From Callorhinus ursinus (taxonomy: Eukaryota; Chordata; Mammalia; Carnivora; Otariidae), in the NCBI RefSeq assembly GCF_003265705.1, contig NW_020313288.1, positions 62,001 through 126,000 on the forward strand: DNA of 64,000 bases, read 5' to 3'. Positions 1-12,400 of the stretch are shown in pieces (the stretch's first letter is position 1; each line of letters opens with the position of its first letter). A program made the position numbers and the translations under genes. The notes beneath the pieces were generated by a model, which did not search any database, had not been told where the DNA came from, and saw nothing but the letters and a program-made list of their open reading frames with translations.

Positions 1-232
1 GATTATAATTGTCCCAGCATCTGCTTAGGGTCAATTCTCATTTTATACGTGAATGTCATGGCTTCCGAGCCAGACCCTGAATTCTCCAAGGGCAGAGGTA
101 TCGCACACCCCATCTGTCCCCACCCCAACTCCCTCCCACAATACCCAAGGCCATGAGAGACACATAATGGGTGTTTATTCAATATTTTCCCCTTGGATTT
201 GGGGAGCCAGAACACAGAGAATCAGTACTGAC

Positions 233-403
233 CGTGAGCTCCCCAGAAGCCATGATGATGGCCAGGTTCATCATTTGATTACAGCTGCAGACAGTATGCG
301 TCTCAGAAGCTTCAAGGACCACACAGCCAGAGGGCATCCACCTACCACCCTCCACAATGGGGTCCCAGGAAACGCAGATAGGCCTCTCAAATTCCTGCTT
401 TGG
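233..403 (-). CDS. ADGRE1: ADGRE1 exon 13: GPS (GPCR proteolysis site) motif
   Basis: This 171-nt exon is phase 0-0, between acceptor CCATTTTCAG and donor GTCAGTACTG. It encodes [38 protein letters not shown] and [16 protein letters not shown]. The cysteine and tryptophan pattern is a GPS motif. At the position of the usual His-Leu-Ser/Thr cleavage tripeptide it has Gln-Met-Met, so self-cleavage is unlikely. The transmembrane exons follow outside the window. Confidence 0.95.
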
Positions 404-3400
404 CTGAAAATGGAAAGGCTCTTGTCACCCGAGACTCTCCTTCATATGGATTCAGTATGACCAACTTCAAGAGTCATTTGGGGCAGGAAGATGCAGGTAT
501 GTTTGGGAGGGAAATGTGGTATTTCAGTGTGCAAGGATGGAGGGAAAGTTCTCAGATACCAGATCTGCCTCTAGCACTGAACTGGTCATAGCCAATGTAG
601 ATAACATCCCTGTAAATGTTCCTGCATCAACATCACTTAATCTGGGCCCAATCTTGCCCAGTGATGGATGGAAGAATACACATAGAAAGAGGAGAGCCCT
701 CCTCTCTAAAGGTGGATTTTGGGGATCAGCTTGAGTTGCAAGAAACTGTGAGAGCAGGTCGCCTGGGTGGCTCAGTTGGTTAAACCGCTGCCTTCAGCTC
801 AGGTCATGATCCCAGGGTCCTGGGATCGAGCCCCACATCGGGCTCCCTGCTAATGCAGGAAGCCGGCTTCTCCCTCTGCCTGCTGCTCCCCCTGCTTGTG
901 CTCTCTTCCTCTCTCTCTCTCTCTCACTATCTCTCTCTGTGTGTCAAATAAATAAATAAAGTCTTTAAAAAAAAAACTGTGAGAGCTTGCTGCCTTTGTG
1001 GGTCCCTATCAAAAATGAAAGTCAAACCCACTGGGGGATAGGGCATTCTCAGTATGTAGATGGGGGCTCAGCAGGGACGTCTTCACAAACCTCAATGTGC
1101 TCCAGCATGTAAATGACTGGGTCAGAGAAGCCATGTTTCTTCTCCCCAGTCATGATGCCCTGTACCACGCGAGAATTCATCTTCACCTTCAACTTCCTCT
1201 GGGAGTTGGTCAAAGGGGTCTCAGGGTCTTGGAAGAAGCTCTCATCTAAAAGAGACTCCATCCCCGAAAAGGAGACAAAAGCCACCCCAGTGGTGCCTGT
1301 GATTTCCCCCAAAGGCAAAAAAAAAAAAAAAAAAAAAAGGAATCATTTGCTCAGTAGTGATTACAGATGACCCAACATGTACATACACATACACACTTTA
1401 ACATCCCATGTATCTCTGTACCTCCACTGGCCCACTCTGAGGATTGCAACACCAGTGCAGCCAGTGGACTTCTAGATTGGTGACCCTCACTAGAACCATT
1501 AAAAAAATCCTGAGTTGCTTCCACCTGGAGAAATGCTGGCTATATTTAAAAAATAAATTTTAATTTGTATTTTTAAGAGACAATCAAACTGAGCAGGGGG
1601 AAATAAGTTCGTCTCCCACATTTATGGTTATTCTTGCTCCATCTCTTTGGTAGGCTTCCCCTTTCAACGTTGGTGGTCTTCAGGGATGTCCCAGGCCTGT
1701 TCCCTGAGCCCCCCAGACCAAAGATAGATTGAGGAGTGGCCAAACAATGGCCCACAGGCCGATCTGGTCATTGCCTCTTCTGTATAAATAAAAGTGTTAC
1801 AGCAACATGGCCACACACATTCGTGTATGAACACCTTTGCACCGTGAGGGACTGTATTGCCCTCAATGCCTAAAACATTTACAAACCTGCCCTCTACAAG
1901 ACAAGTTTGTCAATCCCTGATACAGACCAGCGCTGTCCACTTAGCAATACAACATGAACCACCTAGGTAATTTTAAGTTTTCTAGCAGCCACACTTTTAG
2001 AAAAGTCAAAAGCAGGTAAAAGTTAATTTTAATGACATATGAACTCAATACATGCAACATATTATCATTTCAACATACAATCAATATAAAAATATGAATG
2101 AGATTTTTCCATCCTTCGTTTTTTATGCCAAGCCTTTGGAATCCAGTGTATATTTTTACACTCACCGCCTGGCCACATGTCAAGTGCTCAGTAACAAAAG
2201 GTTATTGAGTGGCTACTTTACTGGACACTAAAGGTCTTGATGCTCCATTATTGTGAGGGTATTCATTTATTTAATATCTGACTTCCCCAGTGGATGGAAA
2301 AAACTCCCTGAGGGCATGGACCTCACCTCACTGATCCCCTCACGAGTCTTGGCACCTATGAGTTGACTGATAAATGTGTGCTGACTGAATACACCATAAC
2401 CACCCTCCTTGATTCTCAGGAGCAAGTCTGTACCTGTGGATTCAGATTCTTCAATGGTGGAGCACCCAATCTCCATCTCGTCCCCTTTGGCTCTCAGGTG
2501 AAAGCTCACATTCTCTTCAGTGCATTCTTCCTTGATAATTTTGCTTTCAATTTCTAAAAGAAGACAGGGAGATGCCTGGGTGGCTCAGTCGGCAAAGTGT
2601 CTGCCTTCAACCCAGGTCATGATTCCAGGGTCCTGGGATCCAGTCCCACATGGGGCTCCTTGAACAACGGGGAGCCTGCTTCTCCCTCTGCCTGCTGCTC
2701 CCCCTGCTTGTGCTCTCTCTCTCTCTGACAAATAAATAAATAAAAATCTTTAAAAGGAGATAGGGAGACTTTGCCTGAGGTCACTCAGAAAGTGAGTCCT
2801 GAATTTGGTTTCTGTCCAAAAAAGTTATACACACCTAGTTGCAAGCAAAGAATAAAAAGGCCAGTTTATCATGGGGAAGATCTTGAGCCCCTGATGAATG
2901 ACAGGAGGGTGGGAGCACCAGACAACTAAGAAACCCAGCGGGAGCTGTGGGAGTGAGCTCTCGCCCCATAGGGGGCGCATCAGGGAAGGACGGGGTTGAA
3001 GTCAACAGAGGTGGAAAGCAACAGTCATGACCCTCTGGCTACTCTACATTTAGACAAGTTTTCCGAAGCCAAAGGAAATAGGAAGGGGCTGGGGCAAACC
3101 CAGCAGAGCGGACCAGGGCTCAGGTGTTGCAGTCAGCTCTGGCACTCTCCAGCTGTGCCAACTTGAACAAAGACTTAAACCCTCTGAGCTGCAAGTCCCT
3201 CACCTGTGGCACGGCAATAATTACAGGGATCTTCATGAAAACAAAATAGGTAATGGAGCCAGAGATATCCATTGTAAAACATAAGCCAGATAATGTCACG
3301 CCTGTTCTCAAACTCTCCAATTCCGTACCCCATCCCCAGTCTTACTTCAGATAAAATCCCTACATTTGTTTACAAAATCCACCTCTCCCCTTCTTTTCTG

Positions 3401-6400
3401 ACCCCTTCTCCTGCAAGCTCTATGAATCTCTACTCCACTCTGGCCATGCTGGCCTCTTCATTGTTCCTTGAACTCACTAAATATTCCTGTGCCTGCCCTT
3501 TCTGCAAATAGGTACACGGCTCTTTTCCCAGGTAAGCTAGCAATGCTCCCCCCCCAAGCCTGACCCTCTCTAGCCGACTTAGCCCTGCTGTATTTTTCTC
3601 AATAGCACTATCCATGCCTGGTATACCAGATGTTTGTTTACTGTGGGATTCAGATAGTTGTTGAATAGATAACACACTCCAAACCCTACCTGGCAACACT
3701 CATAATTCAAGGTCAGCCACTCAGTAAATGGGAGATGTTGTTCATATCCTTGGACTGGCTCTGCGGTGAGTTCAGAGATTTGAAACACTTGGGAAAATGG
3801 GATATGGGAAAGCCACGGAGAATCGCATCTCTCAAGTCCCGCCCCTCAAAGTCAGCGCCCCGGTGTAACCTTGCCATGTTACCTAAATGTTCAGTCTGGA
3901 CAGTCTGACTGACATTTGCTGACGGTTTCAGGAACGCTGCCAGGGTGGTGCTTTTCACACTCTCCAGGACAACAGTGGCCAGGGCGGAGGTCTCTTCTTT
4001 GGTGAAGTTGGACGATGTGGATGTTTGTTCTAGGACAGAGGCAAAGCTCTCAACTGCACTCTGCAAGGAAAGGTGTTTGCACGGTGTGGACACACACTCT
4101 CTCTCTCTCCCTCCTTCTGCCTCTCCCCCTCCCTCCTTCTCTCTCTCTCCCTCCCTCTCTCTCTTTCCCTCCCTCTCTCCCCCCCCACCTCTTTCTCTCC
4201 TCAAAAGACTGGGTTGACAGTCTAAGCCAATGAAGCATTAAAAGGGCGTCTATTCAGCTTCCTTTTCCTGATCCCAAAGGCCCCCTTGGGATGCAAAATG
4301 GTGTAGCCTTTAAATCAGCACCTGGAGGCGGGGCAAGATGGCGGAGGAGTAGGAGACCTGGATTTCGTCTGGTCTCAGGAATTCAGTTGAATAGGGATCA
4401 AACCATTCTGAACACCTACGAACTCAACAGGAGATCGAACAGGAGAGTAGCAACAACTCTCTGAACAGAAAAGCGACCACTTGCTGGAAGGTAGGACGTG
4501 CGGAGAAGTGAATCCGAGGCGATATTCGGGAGGACAGATGGTGGGGGAGGGGGCCTCCGTCGGCCACTTCTGGCAAGTGATAGAGCCACGGAGCACAAAA
4601 TCGGAACTTTTAGAAGTCGGCTCCGCTGAGGGACCTTGCTCCAGTGGCTAAGCGGGGGGTGGAACCCTCGCGGGACAGAGTGGTCTCAGGACCCTCGGGT
4701 TCACAGAAAGAACGGGGGTGCCTGAATGCAGCAGAGCTCCCAGGTATTGGAGCGGGGAAGCCGGCTGCAGAGACAGGGCCGAGGCGCGGGCTCTCAGCTC
4801 GGGGTTGCCATAAACTGTGATCCGCGGGCCAGTTGGGCCACTGCGTCTCCAGCAGGGACTCAACAAGCAGCAGATCCGGGGAGACTCCCCTTCCTCTCCC
4901 AGGAGGAGCGGCGCGGGAGCACACCACAGGGATCTGCTGGGTTTGGAGTCTCCACACGGGGTCGGGTGCCAGAGATAGAAACGCTCGGGTCACAGGCCGG
5001 GTGAGCACGGAGTGTGGCCGGAGACCAGGGAGACGGGAGTGACTGCTTTTCTCTGGCGGCGCACTGAGGAGCGGGGCCCCGAGTTCTCAGCTCCTCCGGG
5101 GCAGAGATAGGGAGGCCACCATTTTCACCCTGGTCCTCCAAAGCTGTACCGAGAGCTTGCAGGGAACAAAAGCTCCTGAGAGCAAACCCGAGTAGCTTGC
5201 TTAGCCCGGACCGACAAGGGCAGGGCAATTCCGCCACCGGCAAAGACATTTGGGAACCACGGCAACAGGCCCCTCCCCCAGAAGATCAGCACGAACAGCC
5301 AGCAAGCCAAGACCAAGTTTACCGATCAAGGAGAACGGGAGAACTCCAGCGCTAGGGGAATATTGTACATAGAATTCATGGCTTTTTTTTACCATGATTC
5401 ATTAGTTTTTCAAAGTTAATTTTTTAACTGTTTTTTTTTATTTTTCTTTTTCCCTTTTTCAACCAAAATCTTATCAATCCCTTTTTAAAAAAATTTTTTA
5501 TTTTTCATTTTTAGAGTCATATTTTATCCCTTCATAGTAGTTACCCTTATTTGTGGCATATATATATATATAAGTTGTTCTCTCTTTAAAATTTTGAGAT
5601 ACAGTTTCTTCTAACAGATCAAATATACCCTAAATCACTAGTGTATGGCTTTGTTCTAGTCTCCTGCGTCATCACATTCTCTCCCTTTTTTCTCTTTTTC
5701 TTTTAAATTTCTTCTTTCTTTTTCAAACAACTTCTTATCTTATCAATTCCTTTTATAAAATCTTTTATAATTTTCATCTTTACACTCATCTTCCATCCCT
5801 TCATTGTATCAACCCTTATTTTGTACATATATAAGCCTTTCTTCCTTTAAAATTTTAGGAGGCACTTTTTTCTAACAGAACAAAATACGCCCAAAATCTA
5901 GTGTGCGGCACTGATCTATGCACTAGCCTGATCATATTTGATCATATTCTGTTTTTTTTTGTATTGTTCTGTTTTTGTTTTTATCTTTTTCTTTTTTTTT
6001 TCTCTTTCTTTTATCTTTCTTTCCCTTTCTTTTCCCCTGGTTTCAGGTCTTTTCTGATTTGTATAGAGTATATTACCTGGGGATGTTGTTAACCTGTTAG
6101 CATTTTGTTCTTTCATTCATCTATTCTCCTCTGGACAAAATGACAAGACAAAAAAAAATCACCTCAGCAAAAAGACCAAGAGGTAGTACCACCAGCCAGG
6201 AACCTACTCAATACGAACATTAGTTCGATGTCGGACCTAGAGTTCAGAATCATGACTTTAAGATACTAGCTGGGCTTGAAAAAAGCATGGAAGTTATTAG
6301 AGAAACCCTTTCTGGAAGGCAGCTATGCTCACCACTATACCACCAACGCCGGCAGAGAAACCCTTTCTGGAGAAATAAAAGAACTAAAATCTAACCAAGT

Positions 6401-9400
6401 TGAATCAAAAAGGCTATTAATGAGGTGCAATTAAAATGGGGGCACTAAGTGCTAGGATAAATGAGGCAGAAGAGAGAATCAGCGATATAGAAGACCAAAT
6501 GATGGAAAATAAAGAAGCTGAGAAAAAGAGAGAGAAACAACTACAGGATCACGAGGGAAGAATTCTAGAGGTAAGCGATACGATAAGAAAAAACAACATT
6601 AGAATAATTGGGATACCAGAAGAAGAAGAAAGAAAGAGAGGGGCAGAAGGAATATTGGAGCATATTATAGCAGAGAACTTCCCTAATATGAGGAAGGAAA
6701 CAGGCATCAAAATCCAGGAGGCACAGAGAACCCCTCTCAAAATCAATAAAAATAGGTCAACACCCCGACATCTAATAGTAAAACTTACGAGTCTCAGAGA
6801 CAAAGAGAAAATCCTGAAAGGAGCTCGGGAGAAGAGATATATAACCTACAATGGTAGAAATATTAGATTGGCAACAGACCTATCCACAGAGACCTGGCAG
6901 CCCAGAAAGGACTGGCAAGATATCTTCAGAGCACTAAACGAGAAAAATATGCAGCCAAGAATACTATATCCAGCTAGGCTATCACTGAAAATAGAAGGAG
7001 AGATCAAAAGCTTCCAGGACAAACAAAAACTAAAGGAATTTGCAAACATGAAACCAGCCCTACAGGAAATATTGAAAGGGGTCCTCTAAGCAAAGAGAGA
7101 GAGCCTAAAAGCAGCATAGGTCAGAAAGGAACACAGACAATATACAGTAACAGTCACCTTACAGGCAATACAATGGCACTAAATTCATATCTTTCACTAG
7201 TTACCCTGAATGTAAATGGGCTCAATGCCCCAATCAAAAGACACAGGCTATCAGACTGGATTAAAAAACAAGACCCATCAATATGCTGTCTGCAAGTGAC
7301 TCATTTTAGACCCAAAGACACCCCCAGATTGAAAGTGAGGGGGTGGAAAACAATTTACCATGCTAATGGACACCAAAAGAAAGCTGGGGTGGCAACCCTT
7401 ATATCAGACAAATTACATTTTAAAACAAAGACTGTAATAAGAGATGAGGAAGGACACTATATCCTACTTAAAGGGTCTATCCAACAAGATCTAACAATTG
7501 TAAATATCTATACCCTGAACATGGGAGCAGTCAATTATATAAGGCAATTAATAACAAAAGCGAAGAAACACATTGACAGCAATACAACAATAGTGGGGGA
7601 CTTTAACACCCCCCTGACTGAAATGGACAGATCATCTAAGCAAAAGATCAACAAGGAAATAAAGACTTTAAATGACACACTGGACCAAATGGACTTCACA
7701 GACATATTCAGAACATTCCATCCCAAAGCAACAGAATGCACATTCTTCTCTAGTGCCCATGGAGCATTCTCCAGAATTGATCACATCCTAGGTCACAAAT
7801 CAGGTCTCAACCGGTACCAAAAGATTGGGATCATTCCCTGCATATTTTCAGACCACAATGCTTTGAAACTAGAACTCAATCACAAGAGGAAAGTCGGAAA
7901 GAACTCAAATACATGGAGGCTAAAGAGCATCCTACTAAAGAATGAATGGGTCAACCAGGAAATTAAAGAAGAATTAAAAAAATTCATGGAAACCAATGAA
8001 AATGAAAACACAGCTGTTCAAAATCTTTGGGATACAGCTAAGGCAGTCCTGAGAGGAAAGTATATAGCAATACAAGCCTTTCTCAAGAAACAAGAAAGGT
8101 CTCAAATACACAACCTAACCCTACACCTAAAGGAGCTAGAGAAAAAACAGCAACTAAAGCCTAAACCCAGCAGGAGAAGAGAAATAATAAAGATCAGAGC
8201 AGAAATCAATGAACTAGAAACGAAAACAACAGTAGAACAGACCCACGAAACTAGGAGCTGGTTCTTTGAAATTAACAAGATTGATAAACCCCTGGCCAGA
8301 CTGATCCAAAAGAAAAGAGAAATGACCCAAATCCACAAAATCATGAATGCAAGAGGAGAGATCACAACCAACACCAAAGAAATACAAACAATTATAAGAA
8401 CATATTATGAGCAACTCTATGCCAGCAAATTAGATAACCTGGAAGAAATGGATGCATCCCTAGCGATGTATCAACTACCAAAATTGAACTAGGAAGAAAT
8501 AGAAAACCTGAACAGACCTATAACCACTAAGGAAATTGAAGCAGTCATCCAAAATCTCCCAACAAACAAAAGCCCAGGGCCAGAAGGCTTCCAGGGGAAT
8601 TCTATTAGATATTTAAAGAAGAATTAATACCTATTCACCTGAAAGTGTTCCAAAAAATAGAAATGGAAGGTAAACTTCCAAACTCATTTAATGAGGCCAC
8701 CATTACCTTGATTCCAAAACCAGACAAAGACCCCATCAAAAAGGAGAATTACAGACCAATATCCTTGATGAACATGGATGCAAAAATTCTCACCAAAATA
8801 CTAGCCAACAGGATCCAACAGTACATTGAAAGGATTATTCACCATGACCAAGTGGGATTTATCCCTGGGCTGCAAGGTTGGTTCAATATCCGCCAATCAA
8901 TCAACGTGATACAATACATTAACAAAAGAAAGAACAAGAAGCATATGATCCTCTCAATAGATGCAGAAAGAGCATTTGACAACGTACAGCATCCTTTCTT
9001 GATCAAAACTCTTCAGAGTATAGGGATAGAGGGTACATACCTCAATATCATAAAGGCCATCTATGAAAAACCTACAGCGAATATCATTCTCAGGAACGCG
9101 GCAGGGATGTCCACTCTCACCACTGCTATTCAACATAGTATTAGAAGTCCTAGCCACAGCAATCAGACAACAAAAAGAAATCAAAGGCATCCAAATCAGC
9201 AAAGAGGAAGTCAAACTCTCACTCCTTGCAGATGATATGATACTGTTTGTGGAAAACCCAAAAGACTCCACCCCAAAACTGCTAGAACTCATACAGGAAT
9301 TCAGTAAATTAGCAGGCTATAAAATCAATGCACAGAAATCAGTGGCATTCCTATATGCCAACAACAAGACAGAAGAGAGACAAATCGAGTCGATCCCATT

Positions 9401-12400
9401 TATAATTGCACCCAAAACCATAAGATACATAGGAATAAATCTAACCAAAGAGGCAAAGGATCTGTACTCAGAAAACTCTAAAATACTCATGAAAGAAATT
9501 GAGGAAGACACAAAGAAATGGAAAAATGTTCCATGCTCATGGATTGGAAGAACAAACATTGTGAAGATGTCAATGCTACCTAGAGCAATCTACACATTCA
9601 ATGCAATCCCCATCAAAATACCATCCACTTTTTTCAAAGAAATGGAACAAATAATCCTAAAATTTGTATGGAACCAGAAGAGACCCCAAATAGCCAGAGG
9701 AATCTTGAAAAAGAAAAGCAAAGCTGGCGGCATCACAATTCCGGACTTCCAGCTCTATTACAAACCCGTCATCATCAAGACATGGTACTGGCACAAAAAC
9801 AGACACATAGATCAGTGGAACAGAATAGAGAGCCCAGAAATGGACCCTCAACTCTATGGTCAACTTATCTTTGACAAAGCAGGAAAGAATGTCCACTGGA
9901 AAAAAGACAGTCTCTTCAACAAATGGTGTTGGGAAAATTAGACAGCTAGATGCAGAAGAATGAAACTGGACCATTTCCTTACACCACACACAAAAATAGA
10001 CTCCAAATGGTTGAAAGACCTAAACGTGAGACAGGAGTCCATCCAAATCCTAAAGGAGAACACAGGTCGCAACCTCTTCGACCTCAGCCGCATCAACTTC
10101 TTCCTAGACACATCGCCAAAGGCAAGGGAAGCAAGGGCAAAAATGAACTATTGGGATTTCATCAAGATAAAAAGCTTTTGCACAGCAAAAGAAACAGTCC
10201 ACAAAACCAAAAGACAACCGACAGAATGGGAGAAAATATTTGCAAATGACATATCCGATAAAGGGCTAGTATCCAAAATCAATAAAGAACTTATGAAACT
10301 CAACACCCAAAGAACAAATAATCCAATCAAGAAATGGGCAGAAGACATGAACAGACATTTTTCCAAAGAAGACATCCAAATGGCCAATAGACACATGAAA
10401 AAGTGCTCAACATCGCTCGGCATCAGGGAAATCCAAATCAAAACCTCAATGAGATACCACCTCACACCAGTCAGAATGGCTAAAATTAACAAGTCAGGGA
10501 ATGACAGATGTTGGCGGGGATGTGGAGAAAGGGGAACCCTCCTACACTGTTGGTGGGAATGCAAGCTGGTGCAACTACTCTGGAAAACAGTATGGAGGTT
10601 CCTCAAACAGTGAAAATAGAGCTACCATACAATCCAGTAATTGCACTACTGGGTATTTACCCCAAAGATACAAATGTAGGGACCCGAAGGGGTACATGCA
10701 CCCCAATGTTTATAGCAGCAATGTCCACAATAGCCAAACTGTGGAAAGAGCCAAGATGTCCATCGACAGATGAATGGATAAAGAAGAAGTGGTATATATA
10801 CACTATGGAATATTAGGCAGCCATCAAAAGGAATGAGATCTTGCCATTTGCAACAATGTGGCTGGAACTGGAGGGTGTTATGCTGAGTGAAAGAAGTCAA
10901 TCCGAGAAAGACATGTATCATATGACCTCACTGATATGAGGAATTCTTAATCTCAGGAAACAAACTGAGTATTGCTGGAGTAGCGGGGGGTGGGAGAGAT
11001 GGGGTGGCTGGGTGATAGACATTGGGGAGGGTATGTGCTATGGTGACCGCTGTGAATTGTACAAGACTGTTGAATCACAGATCTGTACTTCTGAAACAAA
11101 TAATGCAACATATGTTAAGAAAAAAGAAAAAGAAGAAGATAACAGGAGGGGAAGAATGAAGGGGAGTAAGTCGGAGGGGGAGACGAACCATGAGAGATGA
11201 TGGACTCTGAAAAACAAAGTGAGGGTTCTAGAGGGGAGGGGTGTGGGGGGATGGGTTAGCCTGGTGATGGGTATTAAAGAGGGCACATTCTGCGTGGAGC
11301 CCTGGGTGTTATGCACAAACAATTAATCATAGAACACTACATCAAAAACTAATGATGTAATGTATGCTGATTAACATAACAATAAAAATTTTAAAATAAA
11401 TAAAAAAATAAATGACACACACACACACACACATACACACACAAAATCAGCACCTGGAATAACATTACCTGCACATAGTTCCAACCTAGCGATTTCCCCT
11501 CCTGGAATTAATCCTTCCAGAAATGCTTAAAAAGTGTGCAAGGATCTTGTCCAGTGATGTTTATTTCAGTATGGCTTTTGATAGCAAGAAGTCAGAAAGT
11601 CCAAATGTCCAACAGATTGGCTAAATAAATGATGATGGAATCAAATCATGGGATAGTATGCAGCTGTTAATAAAAGAATGGTGTAGTATATATATATAGA
11701 CATATTAACAAGCAAAAAGGTCCATGAGCTATTAAGTAAAGCAAATTACAGGGTAACATGTATATAGTATCTCATTTCACTTAAAAAAACAAGTACTTTC
11801 ATTAAAATGTTTATACTTGTTAATATTTCTGGCACATAGACATAAAAATAATCAATACTTACTATGAGCCAGGTATTAAGTGTCTTACATATGTTAATTT
11901 TAGGATGATATCTGTGAAGTAAAGACTATTGTGTCCATTTTTGCATGGGGAAAGAGGATACACATCTAGGAGGTGGCAGAACCAAGATTTGAACCTTGGC
12001 AGGCTGGTATCAGAGGCTGAATCCTTCTAGCAGGTGTTCACTAAGTGGCTTCAGTGTGTGTATGTGTGTGTGTGTCTGTGCATGTGCACGTGATTCACAA
12101 TGTGAAAGGGTATGGAAAGATATACATCCAAATGTTAACATTGATTATGTCTGAGGAATAGAGTTAGGAAAGAATAGCAATAATAATATTAATGTTGATA
12201 TGATTCCCTTTATTGATCATCAATAAATTGACTTCTTCAATGTGACTCTGACCCCAACCAAAAAAAAAAATATGAGAAAGATTCACAACCTAATAAATAC
12301 AAGGAAGAAATTAATTGACTCCAGTCAGTTGAGGAAGGAAATTAACTGAAATCCTAGTAGGAATACCAATTTCTATCTATCCAAACTGGACAGTAAAAAC

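Larger units (their letters stand above)
4327..11443 (+). mobile_element. L1-A: full-length carnivore LINE-1 with 15-bp TSD
   Basis: It begins GGCGGGGCAAGATGGCGGAG, has a GC-rich 5' UTR (4327-6139), ORF1 and ORF2 regions, a G-rich 3' UTR and an A/CA-rich tail. The target duplication AAATCAGCACCTGGA is at 4312-4326 and 11444-11458, so the unit is a complete insertion of 7.1 kb. It lies antisense to ADGRE1 in intron 9, with its 5' end 266 bp from exon 10. Both ORFs carry disabling changes. The (CA)n tail suggests it is older than L1-C. Confidence 0.96.

Noticed and set aside
756..850. tRNA-like A/B box segments of CAN-SINEs as tRNA genes
   Set aside because: These are SINE heads with CT repeat, A-rich tail and TSDs. 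They do not close into a cloverleaf.
4610..5249. Long overlapping open frames on both strands near 4.6-5.3 kb, also at 19.3-20.0, 23.0-23.7 and 31.1-31.8 kb
   Set aside because: All lie at the same place in L1 5' UTRs, which are GC-rich and open by composition. No known domain is seen.
6316..6353. A functional tRNA-Gly gene
   Set aside because: Only the 5' half is present. There is no T arm, B box, 3' acceptor strand or terminator.
8102..8377. Hydrophobic minus-strand frames opposite L1 ORF2, looking like membrane proteins
   Set aside because: They are antisense shadows of A-rich ORF2, repeated at the same place in each L1 copy.
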